The notes under the pieces are model-generated. The model was not told where the DNA came from. It was given only the letters and a program-made list of their open reading frames with translations, and ran no database searches. A stretch of 64,000 bases of DNA from Pseudomonas viridiflava (GTDB lineage: Bacteria; Pseudomonadota; Gammaproteobacteria; Pseudomonadales; Pseudomonadaceae). Location of the stretch: assembly GCF_900589395.1 (NCBI RefSeq), contig NZ_UUIS01000027.1, positions 1 through 64,000 on the forward strand, given 5' to 3'. Position 1 is the stretch's first letter. The number at the start of each line of letters is the position of its first letter. The position numbers and the translations under genes were made by a program. Positions 10,534 through 19,337 of this stretch are shown here, one piece after another.

Positions 10534-11157
10534 TCAGCCTTTGGGGCGGTGCATCTTGAACAACGCCTCCGGCCCCAGCTGGAAATAATCGGCCGGGCCG
10601 CCGCCGCGCAGGATCGGCTCGGCGGCCGCTGTGTCGTAGATACCGTCCTTGAGCAGCCAGTTGGCGATGTGCACGGCCACCACCTCACCGAGAATCAGCC
10701 AGCTCGGTACCAGCGCCTGATCGGCCCGTTGCAATTGCACGATCTGGGTCACCTTGCATTCGAACGCCACCGGCGTTTCCTTCACCCTTGGCACGGCCAC
10801 ACGCTGTGAGGCTTGCGGTGTCAGCCCGGCCAGTTGAAATTCGTCAATTTCGGCCGGCACGGCGGCGCAGCTCTGGTTCATGGCCTCGGCCAGTGAACGG
10901 GTGGCCAGGTTCCAGACGAACTCGCCGGTCTGCTCGATGTTATTGAGGCTGTCCTTGCGACCTACGCTGCAAAAACCAATGATGGGCGGCACATAGTTGA
11001 AGGCGTTGAAGAAACTGTAGGGCGCCAGGTTCAGAACCCCCTGGGCATCCTGGGAAGAGATCCAGCCGATCGGGCGCGGGCCGACAATGGCGTTGAACGG
11101 ATCATGCGGCAGGCCGTGGCCCTTGGACGGTTCGTACGAGTAGATGTCATCTGACAT
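10534..11157 (-). CDS. Flavin reductase-like (FMN-binding split barrel) protein
   Basis: A 207-aa cytoplasmic protein of the flavin-reductase-like/DIM6-NTAB family. The core motif GPRPIGWISSQDAQGVLNLAPYSFF is visible at about residues 27-51, followed by PPIIGFCSVG and KDSLNNIEQTGEFVWN, which form the FMN-binding barrel. Such proteins reduce flavin with NAD(P)H or act as FMN oxidoreductases, and some partner monooxygenases. No monooxygenase is adjacent, so its partner is unknown. The ATG at 11157 lies before SDDIYSYEPSKGHGLPHDPF, a typical N-terminus of this group. Confidence 0.85.
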   Translation of the reverse strand: MSDDIYSYEPSKGHGLPHDPFNAIVGPRPIGWISSQDAQGVLNLAPYSFFNAFNYVPPIIGFCSVGRKDSLNNIEQTGEFVWNLATRSLAEAMNQSCAAVPAEIDEFQLAGLTPQASQRVAVPRVKETPVAFECKVTQIVQLQRADQALVPSWLILGEVVAVHIANWLLKDGIYDTAAAEPILRGGGPADYFQLGPEALFKMHRPKG

Positions 11158-11251
11158 GGCGTGCTTCCTGGCAGCAGGGTTTGATCAGGCCTCATAGTGC
11201 TGGCGCAGGCAGGTTGTGGCAATCAGTGCGGCGACATGAACGGACAGGCCA

Positions 11252-11285
11252 TAAAAAAATGCCAGTCAGTGGAGCTGACTGGCAT
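11252..11285 (-). terminator. Intrinsic terminator after the repeat protein gene
   Basis: ATGCCAGTCA (11259-11268) pairs with TGACTGGCAT (11276-11285) around a 7-base loop. On the minus strand it is followed by a run of seven Us (11252-11258 region), a classic Rho-independent terminator roughly 50 bp after the stop at 11334. Confidence 0.85.
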
Positions 11286-11333
11286 CAAGCAGGAGCATCG
11301 GGCAAAGCGGTAGCGCAGTCATTGATCACCGGA

Positions 11334-11798
11334 TCAGGTCAGGCGGTTGGCACCGACGCGATCAGCACCGTCAGCGGCCAGGCGGTTGGCACCGACACGG
11401 TCGGCACCGTCGGAGGTCAGGCGATTGGCACCGACGCGATCGGCACCGTCAGCGGCCAGGCGGTTGGCACCTACACGGTCGGCACCGTCGGAGGTCAGGC
11501 GGTTGGCACCGACACGGTCAGCACCGTCAGCGGCCAGGCGGTTGGCGCCTACACGGTCGGCACCGTCGGAGGTCAGGCGGTTGGCACCGACGCGATCAGC
11601 ACCGTCAGCGGCCAGGCTCTGGTCGGCACCCTTGATGTCGATCAGGGGCTGGCGGTTAGGGCCGACGTTGTCGGAACCATCGGCGGCCAGGTAATCGGCG
11701 CTGATGGCTTGATGAGCGGTGTCAGTGGCTGGCAGGGCGAAGGCGCTGGAAGCCAGAACAGAGAAAACGAGGCCGGCGAATACAGTGGTCTTTTTCAT
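11334..11798 (-). CDS. Secreted protein made of 13-residue repeats
   Basis: A 154-aa protein with a clear Sec signal peptide (MKKTTVFAGLVFSVLASSAFA), a short linker, and seven tandem copies of a 13-residue unit with consensus (A/T)(A/S)DGADRVGANRL, alternating AAD and TSD versions. Two degenerate units precede them (AADGSDNVGPNRQ and a shorter one). Regular Asp/Asn/Gly suggests a surface-exposed, possibly metal-binding or solenoid structure, but no function can be assigned. A terminator follows. Copy number is likely to vary between strains because the DNA repeats are nearly identical. Confidence 0.75.
   Translation of the reverse strand: MKKTTVFAGLVFSVLASSAFALPATDTAHQAISADYLAADGSDNVGPNRQPLIDIKGADQSLAADGADRVGANRLTSDGADRVGANRLAADGADRVGANRLTSDGADRVGANRLAADGADRVGANRLTSDGADRVGANRLAADGADRVGANRLT
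11340..11612. repeat. Tandem 39-bp repeat, seven copies
   Basis: Seven adjacent 39-bp units with very few differences, arranged as an alternating A-B-A-B pattern so that the higher-order period is 78 bp. They encode the 13-residue repeats of the secreted protein on the minus strand. The alternation suggests growth by duplication of a 78-bp pair. Confidence 0.9.
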
Positions 11799-12154
11799 GG
11801 TGGTGTCTCCAAGTTCGGGAAGTCTGTTCGGGTGAGTTGTTGTCCCGGTATGGAGGCCATGCTACGCCGCGCATGATTATTAAGAAGTTAATAGGGTTGC
11901 TAGCGAACATTGCTGAAAATGATAGTTGGCCGCAGCGCCCGGTTTTCGGGCCGCGCAGACCGGAATGGGCATTGGCGGTGCACTTTCTGAAATATCGTGA
12001 AATAAGCCCTCTTGACAAAACAGAAAGTGGCTTTAGGCGAGCCAGGCAGGGCGGCGCCGTGCACCGTCGTGAGTCGGCTGAATAAATCCCCGGCCATGAA
12101 AAAAGGGACAGTCCACGCCGGTGGACTGTCCCTTCTCATCAACGCAACGCGAGG
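11799..12154. other. Intergenic region without recognisable gene
   Basis: The left part should carry the promoter of the repeat protein; the right part holds the permease terminator. A short AT-rich patch around 11870-11910 differs from the GC-rich surroundings. Open frames here lack ribosome-binding sites and overlap the terminator, so I call none. Confidence 0.5.
12103..12134 (-). terminator. Intrinsic terminator after the MHS permease
   Basis: AAGGGACAGTCCAC (12103-12116) pairs perfectly with GTGGACTGTCCCTT (12121-12134) around GCCG. The A-run at its left becomes a U-run on the minus strand. It lies 20 bp beyond the stop codon of the permease gene. Confidence 0.88.
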
Positions 12155-13477
12155 TCAGTCGGTTTCGATACGCGAGTGCTTGCGCGTGTCCTTCATGAAC
12201 ACGTACACCAGCAGCGAGCAGGCGATGCAGGCGGTCACGTACCAGTAGTAACCGGTTTCCATGCCGACGCTCTTGAACCACAGCGCGATGTACTCAGCGG
12301 TGCCACCGAACAGCGAAACGGTCAGCGCGTACGGCAGGCCGACGCCCAGGGCGCGGATCTCGGTCGGGAACAGCTCGGCCTTGACCACGGCGTTGATCGA
12401 GGTATAGCCGCTGACGATGATCAGCGCCCCCATGATCAGGAAGAACGCGCCCCACCAGCTCTGGATGGTGTGCAGGGTGGTGAGGATCGGCACCGTGAAC
12501 AGCGTACCCAGCACACCGAAGGCGATCAGGATCGGACGCCGGCCGATCTTGTCCGACAGTGCGCCGATCACCGGCTGCAGCAGCATGAACAGGAACAGGG
12601 TCGCGGCCGAGATCGAGGTCGAGTCAGTGATGCTCATGCCAACGGTGTTGACCAGGTACTTCTGCATGTAGGTGGTGTACGTGTAGAACGCCAGGGTGCC
12701 GCCCATGGTCAGGCCGACCACGGTCAGAAGCTCCTTGGGATGGCGCATCAGAGTGCGCATCAGGCTTTCCTTAGGCTTTTCCTTTTTCTTCTTGGTGAAC
12801 GACTCGGTTTCTTCCATGCCGCGACGCAGGTACAGCGCCACCACCGCACACAGCGCGCCGATCATAAACGGAACGCGCCAGCCCCAGGCGTACAGCTCTT
12901 CGGTGGTCAGGATGCGTTGCAGCACGATCAGCACGCCCAGGGCGATGAGCTGGCCGGAAATCAGCGTCACATACTGGAAACTGGAGAAGAAGCCGCGGCG
13001 TTCCTTGGTCGCCATCTCGCTGAGGTAGGTGGCAGAGGTGCCGTATTCGCCACCGACCGACAGGCCCTGCAGCAGGCGGGCAAAGATCAGCAGGATCGGT
13101 GCGCCGATGCCGATGGTTTCATAGCCCGGTGTCAGGGCAATGACCAGCGAGCCGAAGCACATCAGGATCACCGAGGCCATCAATGCAGCCTTGCGGCCCT
13201 TGTAGTCGGCATACAGGCCCATCAGCCAGCCGCCGATCGGACGCATCAGAAAGCCGACGGCGAAGATCGCGGCGGTGTTGAGCAGTTGTGCGGTGGTGTC
13301 GCCCTTGGGGAAGAAGGCCTTGGCGAAATACAGCGAGAACGCCGCATAGACATACCAGTCGTACCACTCGACCATGTTGCCGACCGAGCCACTGAAGATT
13401 GACTTCAGGCGCGAAGAAGTGGTTTTCGGGGCGGCGATGATGCCCGCCGACTCAGAAGAAGAGTTGGGAATAGCCAT
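12155..13477 (-). CDS. MHS-family MFS permease for dicarboxylates (KgtP/PcaT type)
   Basis: A 440-aa, 12-helix metabolite:H+ symporter of the MHS branch of the major facilitator superfamily. Typical features are GNMVEWYDWYVYAAFSLYFAKAFF in helix 1, GWLMGLYADYKGRKAAL (motif A), and LLQGLSVGGEYGTSATYLSE in helix 4. The closest relatives I know transport alpha-ketoglutarate, beta-ketoadipate or other C4-C6 dicarboxylates. A sigma-54 promoter lies 66 bp upstream, and a DctB/DctD-like two-component pair is encoded nearby on the same strand, so dicarboxylate uptake under sigma-54 control is likely. The exact substrate cannot be read from the sequence. Confidence 0.87.
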   Translation of the reverse strand: MAIPNSSSESAGIIAAPKTTSSRLKSIFSGSVGNMVEWYDWYVYAAFSLYFAKAFFPKGDTTAQLLNTAAIFAVGFLMRPIGGWLMGLYADYKGRKAALMASVILMCFGSLVIALTPGYETIGIGAPILLIFARLLQGLSVGGEYGTSATYLSEMATKERRGFFSSFQYVTLISGQLIALGVLIVLQRILTTEELYAWGWRVPFMIGALCAVVALYLRRGMEETESFTKKKKEKPKESLMRTLMRHPKELLTVVGLTMGGTLAFYTYTTYMQKYLVNTVGMSITDSTSISAATLFLFMLLQPVIGALSDKIGRRPILIAFGVLGTLFTVPILTTLHTIQSWWGAFFLIMGALIIVSGYTSINAVVKAELFPTEIRALGVGLPYALTVSLFGGTAEYIALWFKSVGMETGYYWYVTACIACSLLVYVFMKDTRKHSRIETD

Positions 13478-13542
13478 CTTGATCCTTTACCAGTCATTGT
13501 TTTTAGTAAGGGCCGCGTGACTGCGGTCCATGAACAAGACAT

Positions 13543-13558
13543 AGCAGGACTTGTGCCA
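13543..13558 (-). promoter_or_regulatory. Sigma-54 promoter of the MHS permease
   Basis: Read on the minus strand, TGGCACAAGTCCTGCT matches the -24/-12 consensus TGGCAC-N5-TTGCA/T with one mismatch and has the invariant GG-N10-GC spacing. It is 66 bp before the permease ATG. The obvious activator is the DctD-like regulator encoded at 16185-17510. Confidence 0.72.
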
Positions 13559-13639
13559 CCCCCCGAACGCCCGTACTAGAGCGCTGGAAGAGGGGGTTGT
13601 GAGCAAGAATCCGCCTGTTGTCGCGTAGGCGTGAGCGGA

Positions 13640-16141
13640 TTATTGCCGATAGGGCTGCGTGGCGGGAGCGGGGCGCGCGCTGGCATACAGCCGTGCGCAC
13701 AAGTCTTCGATCCGGTAAGGCTTTTGCAACAGCTCGAAGCGTGGCGACGGCTCTCGATTGAGGTCGGCAAACGCGACGCTGTAGCCGCTGGTGAGAATCA
13801 CCGGCATGCCCGGCCAGGCCTGTTGAATATTGGCGTACAGTTCGACGCCGCTCATGCCCGGCATGGCGATATCGGAAAAGACCACGTCGAAAGGTTCAGG
13901 ATCATGGCGCAGCACCTCCAGGGCCTGTTCGGCTGTTGACGCCCAGACCACCTTGAAGCCGCTCTGTTCCAGCATCGCCGAGGTGTAGGTCCCGACCTGC
14001 GGATTATCCTCGACCATCAGCACCCTCAGGCCACCCTCGGCCAGCTCCGGCGGGTTCTGTTGCACGGGCGCTTGGGCAGGGTGGGCGGCGCTGGGCAGGT
14101 ACAGGGTAAAGCGGCTGCCGTTTCCCAGCTCACTGTGCACCGCCACTTCACCCCCCGATTGTTTGACGAAACCGAAGACCTGCGACAGTCCAAGGCCGGT
14201 GCCCTGGCCGATGCCCTTGGTGGTGTAGAACGGTTCGAAAATCAGGCCCAGCTTGTCCGCAGCAATGCCCGAGCCGGTGTCGGTCAGGGAAATGGCCACA
14301 TACGCCCCAGGCGTGAGGGTAGCCAAGGGAGCAAGCGCCGCGTCAACGGCTTCGACCCGGATCGTCAACTGGCCGACACCGTCCATGGCGTCGCGCGCAT
14401 TGACCACCATGTTGATCAAGGCCGTGTCGAACTGGCTGCCATCGGCATAGATGTAGCAGGGAGCCTCGGGAAGTTCGATACCGACCTGAATGCGTGATCC
14501 GGTCAGGCTGTCCATCATCTCGCCAATACGCGACACACTTTCGTTGATGTCGAACACTTGCGGTTGCAAGGCCTGGCGCCGCGCAAAGGCCAGTAGTTGG
14601 CCAGTCAGGCGTGCGGCACGATCGACCGTGCTGGAAATGGCTTCCACATAGCGGATGCGCCGCGCTTCAGGCAGGTGTTCAGGCTTGAGCAGGTCGGTGC
14701 AGGATTTGATCACGGTCAGCAGGTTGTTGAAATCATGGGCCACCCCGCCGGTCAACTGGCCGATGGCTTCCAGCTTCTGCGCCTGGCGCAAGGCCTCTTC
14801 GGACACCCGCAGGGCTTCACTGGCCTCGACCTGAGCCTGGATGTCACGGCCGACGGCATGAATGAACTGCTGGTCGGGAACGGCGGCCCAGGCGATGGTC
14901 CGGTACGAGCCGTCAGCCTGCCGATAGCGGTTCTTGAAGTCGGCGATCCTCAGGCCGTGCGCCAGGCTGGCCATGGCTGCCAGGGTCGGCTCGACGTCAT
15001 CCGGGTGCACCAGGTGCATGAAGTCATCGCCCAGCAGCGCCTCTTCATCCCAGCCAAGCACGCTGTTCCAGGCCGGATTGAGCGCATGAATGATGCCGTC
15101 AAAACGTGCCACCAGCATCAGGTCAGTCGACAGCTGCCAGATCCGGTCGCGGTCAAGGGTGCGTTCCTGTACCCGTTGTTCGAGTGAGTCGTTCAGCGCG
15201 CGCAGGGCTTCTTCGGCATCGTAGAGCGCGGTCATGTCGCGTGACACGCAGAGAATCTTTTCCGGGTGGCCGTTCTTGCCCAGCACCGGGCTGACTTGTA
15301 CGTGCCACCATTTGCGCTTGCCACCCAGCGTCTCGGCCATGCCGGTAAAGCTTCTGCTCTGGCCGGCCTTGGCAGCGGCAACGGCAGCCCGGGCTTCCAG
15401 GTTGCCCTGGCCTTCCCAGAAATCCGGCCAGGGACAACCATGCACGGCATTGAAGTCGCTGACTTCCATGATTTTCTGGCCGCCTTCGTTCATGAAGGTC
15501 AGCCGTGCTTCCAGGTCCAGCACCTTGATGCAATCGTTGATACTGGCCAGCACACGCTGGCTGAAGGCATGTTCCTGTTGCTGAACCGCCTGGGCTGTGA
15601 CGTGCGCTGTCAGGTCGTGCACCACGCACAGCGCACCGGCCACCAGGCTGTCTTGCTCGGCCAGCAATGAGTCCGACAGCGGGGAGCACGACAGCGTCCA
15701 CCAGCGGGTCTGCGGCGGTTCAAGGTGCGTGCAGGGCACAGGCATGGATTCGCATTGCGTACTGTGCCCGGCCAGCGCCTGCTCAATGGCTGGACTCAGG
15801 CAGTGCCAGGGCAGGCCAGCCACTGAGGCGGCAGGCTTGCCCTGCAGCAGGTGCGGCGCAAGGCCCAGCGCCTTGCAGGCGGCGTCATTGGCAAACACCC
15901 GCTGTTGCGGGCCCCAGACCAGCAGCATGCAGGTCGGCGAGGCAAACATCATGTTCAGGGCGCCAAGCAGGGGCGTAGGCCAGTGCTCACGCACGCCCAG
16001 GGCACTGCTCGACCAATCATGCTCGCGCACGAATCGGGCCGCTTGTGCGCGGCTGACGGGCTGTTTCGGGGAAATGGTCACGGCAGGTTCAGCCCAGGTC
16101 TGGTTCCATGAAGCGCAAAAGTCGCGGCCATAGGGTGTCAT
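13640..16141 (-). CDS. Hybrid sensor histidine kinase with PAS domains and receiver
   Basis: An 833-aa soluble hybrid kinase without membrane segments. In order: an N-terminal PAS-like region (about 60-170), a second PAS (about 200-310), a short coiled coil, a third PAS (about 335-435), the HisKA box GGVAHDFNNLL with phosphoacceptor His469, the HATPase domain with DTGSGIA and GTGLGLSQ motifs, and a C-terminal receiver with Asp757 in VVFSDIAMPG. It lies between the DctB/DctD pair and the permease on the same strand, starting 44 bp after the DctD stop. It could phosphorylate its own receiver and an unknown phosphotransfer partner. The start is not certain; a GTG 20 codons later is an alternative. 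Confidence 0.88.
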   Translation of the reverse strand: MTPYGRDFCASWNQTWAEPAVTISPKQPVSRAQAARFVREHDWSSSALGVREHWPTPLLGALNMMFASPTCMLLVWGPQQRVFANDAACKALGLAPHLLQGKPAASVAGLPWHCLSPAIEQALAGHSTQCESMPVPCTHLEPPQTRWWTLSCSPLSDSLLAEQDSLVAGALCVVHDLTAHVTAQAVQQQEHAFSQRVLASINDCIKVLDLEARLTFMNEGGQKIMEVSDFNAVHGCPWPDFWEGQGNLEARAAVAAAKAGQSRSFTGMAETLGGKRKWWHVQVSPVLGKNGHPEKILCVSRDMTALYDAEEALRALNDSLEQRVQERTLDRDRIWQLSTDLMLVARFDGIIHALNPAWNSVLGWDEEALLGDDFMHLVHPDDVEPTLAAMASLAHGLRIADFKNRYRQADGSYRTIAWAAVPDQQFIHAVGRDIQAQVEASEALRVSEEALRQAQKLEAIGQLTGGVAHDFNNLLTVIKSCTDLLKPEHLPEARRIRYVEAISSTVDRAARLTGQLLAFARRQALQPQVFDINESVSRIGEMMDSLTGSRIQVGIELPEAPCYIYADGSQFDTALINMVVNARDAMDGVGQLTIRVEAVDAALAPLATLTPGAYVAISLTDTGSGIAADKLGLIFEPFYTTKGIGQGTGLGLSQVFGFVKQSGGEVAVHSELGNGSRFTLYLPSAAHPAQAPVQQNPPELAEGGLRVLMVEDNPQVGTYTSAMLEQSGFKVVWASTAEQALEVLRHDPEPFDVVFSDIAMPGMSGVELYANIQQAWPGMPVILTSGYSVAFADLNREPSPRFELLQKPYRIEDLCARLYASARPAPATQPYRQ

Positions 16142-16184
16142 TGTGTCCTGGTCCTGGCGGCGGCCATGGACGCAGGCGCACCGC

Positions 16185-17510
16185 TCAGGCCAGGAAGTGT
16201 TCGCGTACCAGTCCGTGGCGTTGCATTTTCTCGTTCAGGGTTCGTCGCGGCAGTTGCAACTCATTGAGCACCGCCTTGATATCGCCTTTGTGTCGGGTCA
16301 ATGCCGCACGCAGGCATTGAGCCTCGAAAGCTTCCTGTTGATCGACCAGCGATTGCCCGGAAGGTTCGCTGGGGGACTGATTAAGGCCCAGCACTTCGCG
16401 TTCGGCCACATTGGCCAGTTCACGGACGTTGCCCGGCCAGTCATGGCTGAGCAAGCGGCCCAGCTGTGCGCCGTCCGGCCTGGACGCCGGCCGGCCCAGG
16501 CGTTCGGCCGCCGCCTGGGTAAAGTGCTGGTACAGCAGGGCAATGTCTTCGCGGCGTTCACGCAGCGCCGGCAGGCGCAGCTCGGCCACGTTCAGCCGGT
16601 ACGCCAGGTCTTCGCGAAAGCGCCCGGCGCGGGCTTCATCCAGCAGATCGGGCTTGGTGGCGGCGATGATACGCACATCCACCGTAATGCTGTGGTTGGA
16701 GCCCAGCCGCTGCAGTTGCCGGTCCTGCAGCACGCGCAGCAGCTTGGCCTGCTGGGCCAGGGGCATGCTTTCGATCTCGTCGAGAAACACCGTGCCGCCG
16801 TCGGCAAACTCCAACCGACCGATGCGCTTGCCCTGGGCGCCGGTAAACGCGCCGTTTTCATGGCCGAACAACTCGGCTTCGAACAACTGCTCGGGTATCG
16901 CCGCGCAATTGAGGGCCACGAAAGGCTTGCCGGCGCGCGGGCCGAAGTCATGCAGGCAGCGGGCAACCAGCTCCTTGCCGCTGCCGGTTTCACCCCGGAT
17001 CAACACGTTCACCGGCAGGCCGGCCAGCTCCAGCACCTGGCGGCGCAGGGTTTGCAGGCTGGGTGACACCCCCAGCAGCGTGGCCTCGAGCCGGCTGCGC
17101 GCGTCGGCCTGTTCATGCAGGCGGCGATTTTCCAGAATCAGCTGACGCTTTTCCAGGGCGCGGCGCAACGTGTCGAGCAAGGCCTGCGGGCTGAAGGGTT
17201 TTTCCAGAAAGTCGTAGGCGCCTTCGCGCATCGCTTGTACGGCCATCGGCACGTCACCGTGACCGGTCAGCAGAATGACCGGCAGGTCCTTGTCCTGGGC
17301 CTGCAAGCGAGCCAGCAGCGCCAGGCCGCCCATGCCGGGCATGCGCACGTCGCTGATAATCACGCCGGGAAAGTGCTCGGGCAACTGCGCCAGGCACTCC
17401 TCGGCGCGGCTGTGCAACTGCACCTCGAAGCCTGCCAGGGTCAGCCAGGGTTCGATGGCCTGGCGAATGGCGATTTCGTCATCGACCACAATGACCGAGT
17501 TGAGCGTCAT
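16185..17510 (-). CDS. DctD-type sigma-54 response regulator
   Basis: A 441-aa NtrC-family activator. The receiver domain has the acidic pair near residues 10-11, phosphoacceptor Asp54 (IISDVRMPG) and Lys104. The AAA+ domain has Walker A GETGSGKE (173-180), the sigma-54 contact loop GAFTGA (220-225) and Walker B GGTVFLDEIE (about 238-247). A Fis-type helix-turn-helix forms the C-terminus (about 400-438). The gene overlaps the DctB-like kinase gene by 4 bp, the arrangement of dctBD. It should activate the sigma-54 promoter of the dicarboxylate permease downstream in response to the kinase. Confidence 0.92.
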   Translation of the reverse strand: MTLNSVIVVDDEIAIRQAIEPWLTLAGFEVQLHSRAEECLAQLPEHFPGVIISDVRMPGMGGLALLARLQAQDKDLPVILLTGHGDVPMAVQAMREGAYDFLEKPFSPQALLDTLRRALEKRQLILENRRLHEQADARSRLEATLLGVSPSLQTLRRQVLELAGLPVNVLIRGETGSGKELVARCLHDFGPRAGKPFVALNCAAIPEQLFEAELFGHENGAFTGAQGKRIGRLEFADGGTVFLDEIESMPLAQQAKLLRVLQDRQLQRLGSNHSITVDVRIIAATKPDLLDEARAGRFREDLAYRLNVAELRLPALRERREDIALLYQHFTQAAAERLGRPASRPDGAQLGRLLSHDWPGNVRELANVAEREVLGLNQSPSEPSGQSLVDQQEAFEAQCLRAALTRHKGDIKAVLNELQLPRRTLNEKMQRHGLVREHFLA

Positions 17511-19270
17511 GGTTCGGACTCCAGAAAATCATTGGCCAGGCTGAAACTGAACACCGCGCCGTGCTCGCCATTGCGGGCAGTCAGCTGCCCGCCCAGGCTG
17601 TGGATGATCGCATAGGACACCGCCAGCCCCAGGCCCAGTCCGTCACCTACCGGTTTGGTGGTGAAGAAGGGGTCGAACAGGCTGGACAGGTGCTCGGCCG
17701 CGATACCCGTGCCGCTGTCGATCACGCTCAGTTGCCACTGCTCGGCCCGGGCCTCGATACGCACCTCCAGGCGCTTGCACGGCTGATCGCGCAGGGCATC
17801 CATGGCATTGCGCAGCAGGTTGATCAGCACTTGTTCCAGGCGGATGGCATCGCCGCGCACCCAGGCCGGCCGCGCCAGATGCAACACGCATTCGACGTGC
17901 TCTTCACGCAGCCGGGTGTCGAGCAACAGCAGGGCCTGGTCGACCACATTGGCCAGGTCCAGACGCTCTCGCAGCCCATCGGGGCTCTTGCGCGCAAAGG
18001 TCTTCAGGTGACCGGTCAGGGCGGCCATGCGCGTCAGTTGCTGGTCCAGCAAGGTCAAGGCCTTGCAGGCATCTTCGATGCGACCGTGGTCGAGCAGCAG
18101 GCGCAGGGTGGCCAGCTGCATGCGCTGGGCGGTCAGGGGCTGGTTGATCTCATGGGCCAGGGCCGCCGACATCTGTCCCAGCGCGGCCAGCTTGGTCGAT
18201 TGCACCAGGCCTTCCTGGGCGGTGCGCAAGTCACGGGTGCGTTCCTCGACCAGGCGCTCCAGCTCGTTGCGGCTGCGTTCGCGCAAACGCGCCATGCGCC
18301 AGCGCTGCCACAAGAACAAGCCGAGAAACACCAGCATCAGCCAGAGGCTGGCGGCGGCGAGCCCGGCATTGCGGATGTCCTCGTTGACCGACACTGGCTT
18401 GCGCAACAGGTGCAGGGTCCAGTTCTCGTCAGGCATCGCTTGCGATTGCCACAGGTAATCGGCGCTGCCTTCAGGGGCTTCGACACGGCTGAGGTGGCTG
18501 CCGGGGCCGAAGCGCTGCAGCACCCGGCTGCGCAAGGGCGACAAGGGTTTCTTGTCATATTGACGGGTGCTCAGCAGGTCGGCGCGGTCCTCGGCCGAAA
18601 TCGATTGCAGCTCGCGGTAGCGCCAGTCGGTGCGGTTGGCCAGAAACACGATGCCCTTGGCATCGCTGGCCATCAGCAGGTCGTCGTCCTGGGCCCATTC
18701 GCGCTCAAGGGTAGGAAATTCCAGCTTGACCACCATGGCGCCCATGAATTCGCCATCGTCATCGAGCACGGCATTGGACAAAAAGTAACCGGGAATGCCG
18801 GTGGTCACGCCCACGGCATAGAAGCGCCCCGTGCCTTTGGCGCGGGCCTGCAGGAAATAGGGACGAAATCCGTAGTTGTTGCCGACATAGCTCTTGGGGT
18901 TGCGCCAGTTGCTGGCGCCCACCGCCACCCCGTGCCGATCCATCAGTTCCAGCGAAGAAGAGTGCGCCGCACCGTTGATGCTCTCAAGCTTGCGGTTGAG
19001 CGACGCCCGGGCCTGTTCGGTCAGCGGTGTCCGCACTGCATTGCGGATTTCGGTGTCCAGCGCCAGTACCGCCGGCAAGGCGCGGTAACGCTCGATCAGC
19101 GTGTGCAAGGCGTTGGCATACAGGGCCAGCCGGTCGCTGGCGCGCCTGGCCTCTTCACTGAGCACGTGCTGCTGGGTCTGACGCATGGCAAGGGCGGCGC
19201 AAATCGCCGCACCGGTGACGATGACCAGCACATAGATGAACAGGCGCAGTGTGCGTTGCGTAAGCGTCAT
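17507..19270 (-). CDS. DctB-type C4-dicarboxylate sensor histidine kinase
   Basis: A 587-aa membrane kinase. Helix 1 (about 11-30) and helix 2 (about 303-322) flank a periplasmic double-PAS (dCache) sensor. Its RNPKSYVGNNYGFRPYFLQA and ARAKGTGRFYAVGVTTGIPGYF stretches are hallmark sequences of DctB ligand-binding domains. The cytoplasmic part has a coiled coil, phosphoacceptor His373 (LAHEINQPLT) and an ATPase domain with GLGLGLA. I use the ATG at 19270; the longer frame starts with a TTG seven codons upstream and has no better ribosome-binding site. It is translationally coupled to the regulator. Confidence 0.9.
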   Translation of the reverse strand: MTLTQRTLRLFIYVLVIVTGAAICAALAMRQTQQHVLSEEARRASDRLALYANALHTLIERYRALPAVLALDTEIRNAVRTPLTEQARASLNRKLESINGAAHSSSLELMDRHGVAVGASNWRNPKSYVGNNYGFRPYFLQARAKGTGRFYAVGVTTGIPGYFLSNAVLDDDGEFMGAMVVKLEFPTLEREWAQDDDLLMASDAKGIVFLANRTDWRYRELQSISAEDRADLLSTRQYDKKPLSPLRSRVLQRFGPGSHLSRVEAPEGSADYLWQSQAMPDENWTLHLLRKPVSVNEDIRNAGLAAASLWLMLVFLGLFLWQRWRMARLRERSRNELERLVEERTRDLRTAQEGLVQSTKLAALGQMSAALAHEINQPLTAQRMQLATLRLLLDHGRIEDACKALTLLDQQLTRMAALTGHLKTFARKSPDGLRERLDLANVVDQALLLLDTRLREEHVECVLHLARPAWVRGDAIRLEQVLINLLRNAMDALRDQPCKRLEVRIEARAEQWQLSVIDSGTGIAAEHLSSLFDPFFTTKPVGDGLGLGLAVSYAIIHSLGGQLTARNGEHGAVFSFSLANDFLESEP

Positions 19271-19337
19271 GGGGAAACCTGCAGTTTTCAAACGGATGCC
19301 CGGGCGAGCCTTGGCCCGCCCGGTGCCGTCAACAACC

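Noticed and set aside
11340..11612. Tandem repeats considered as a CRISPR array
   Set aside because: Units are directly adjacent with no unique spacers, and they are in frame with a signal peptide.
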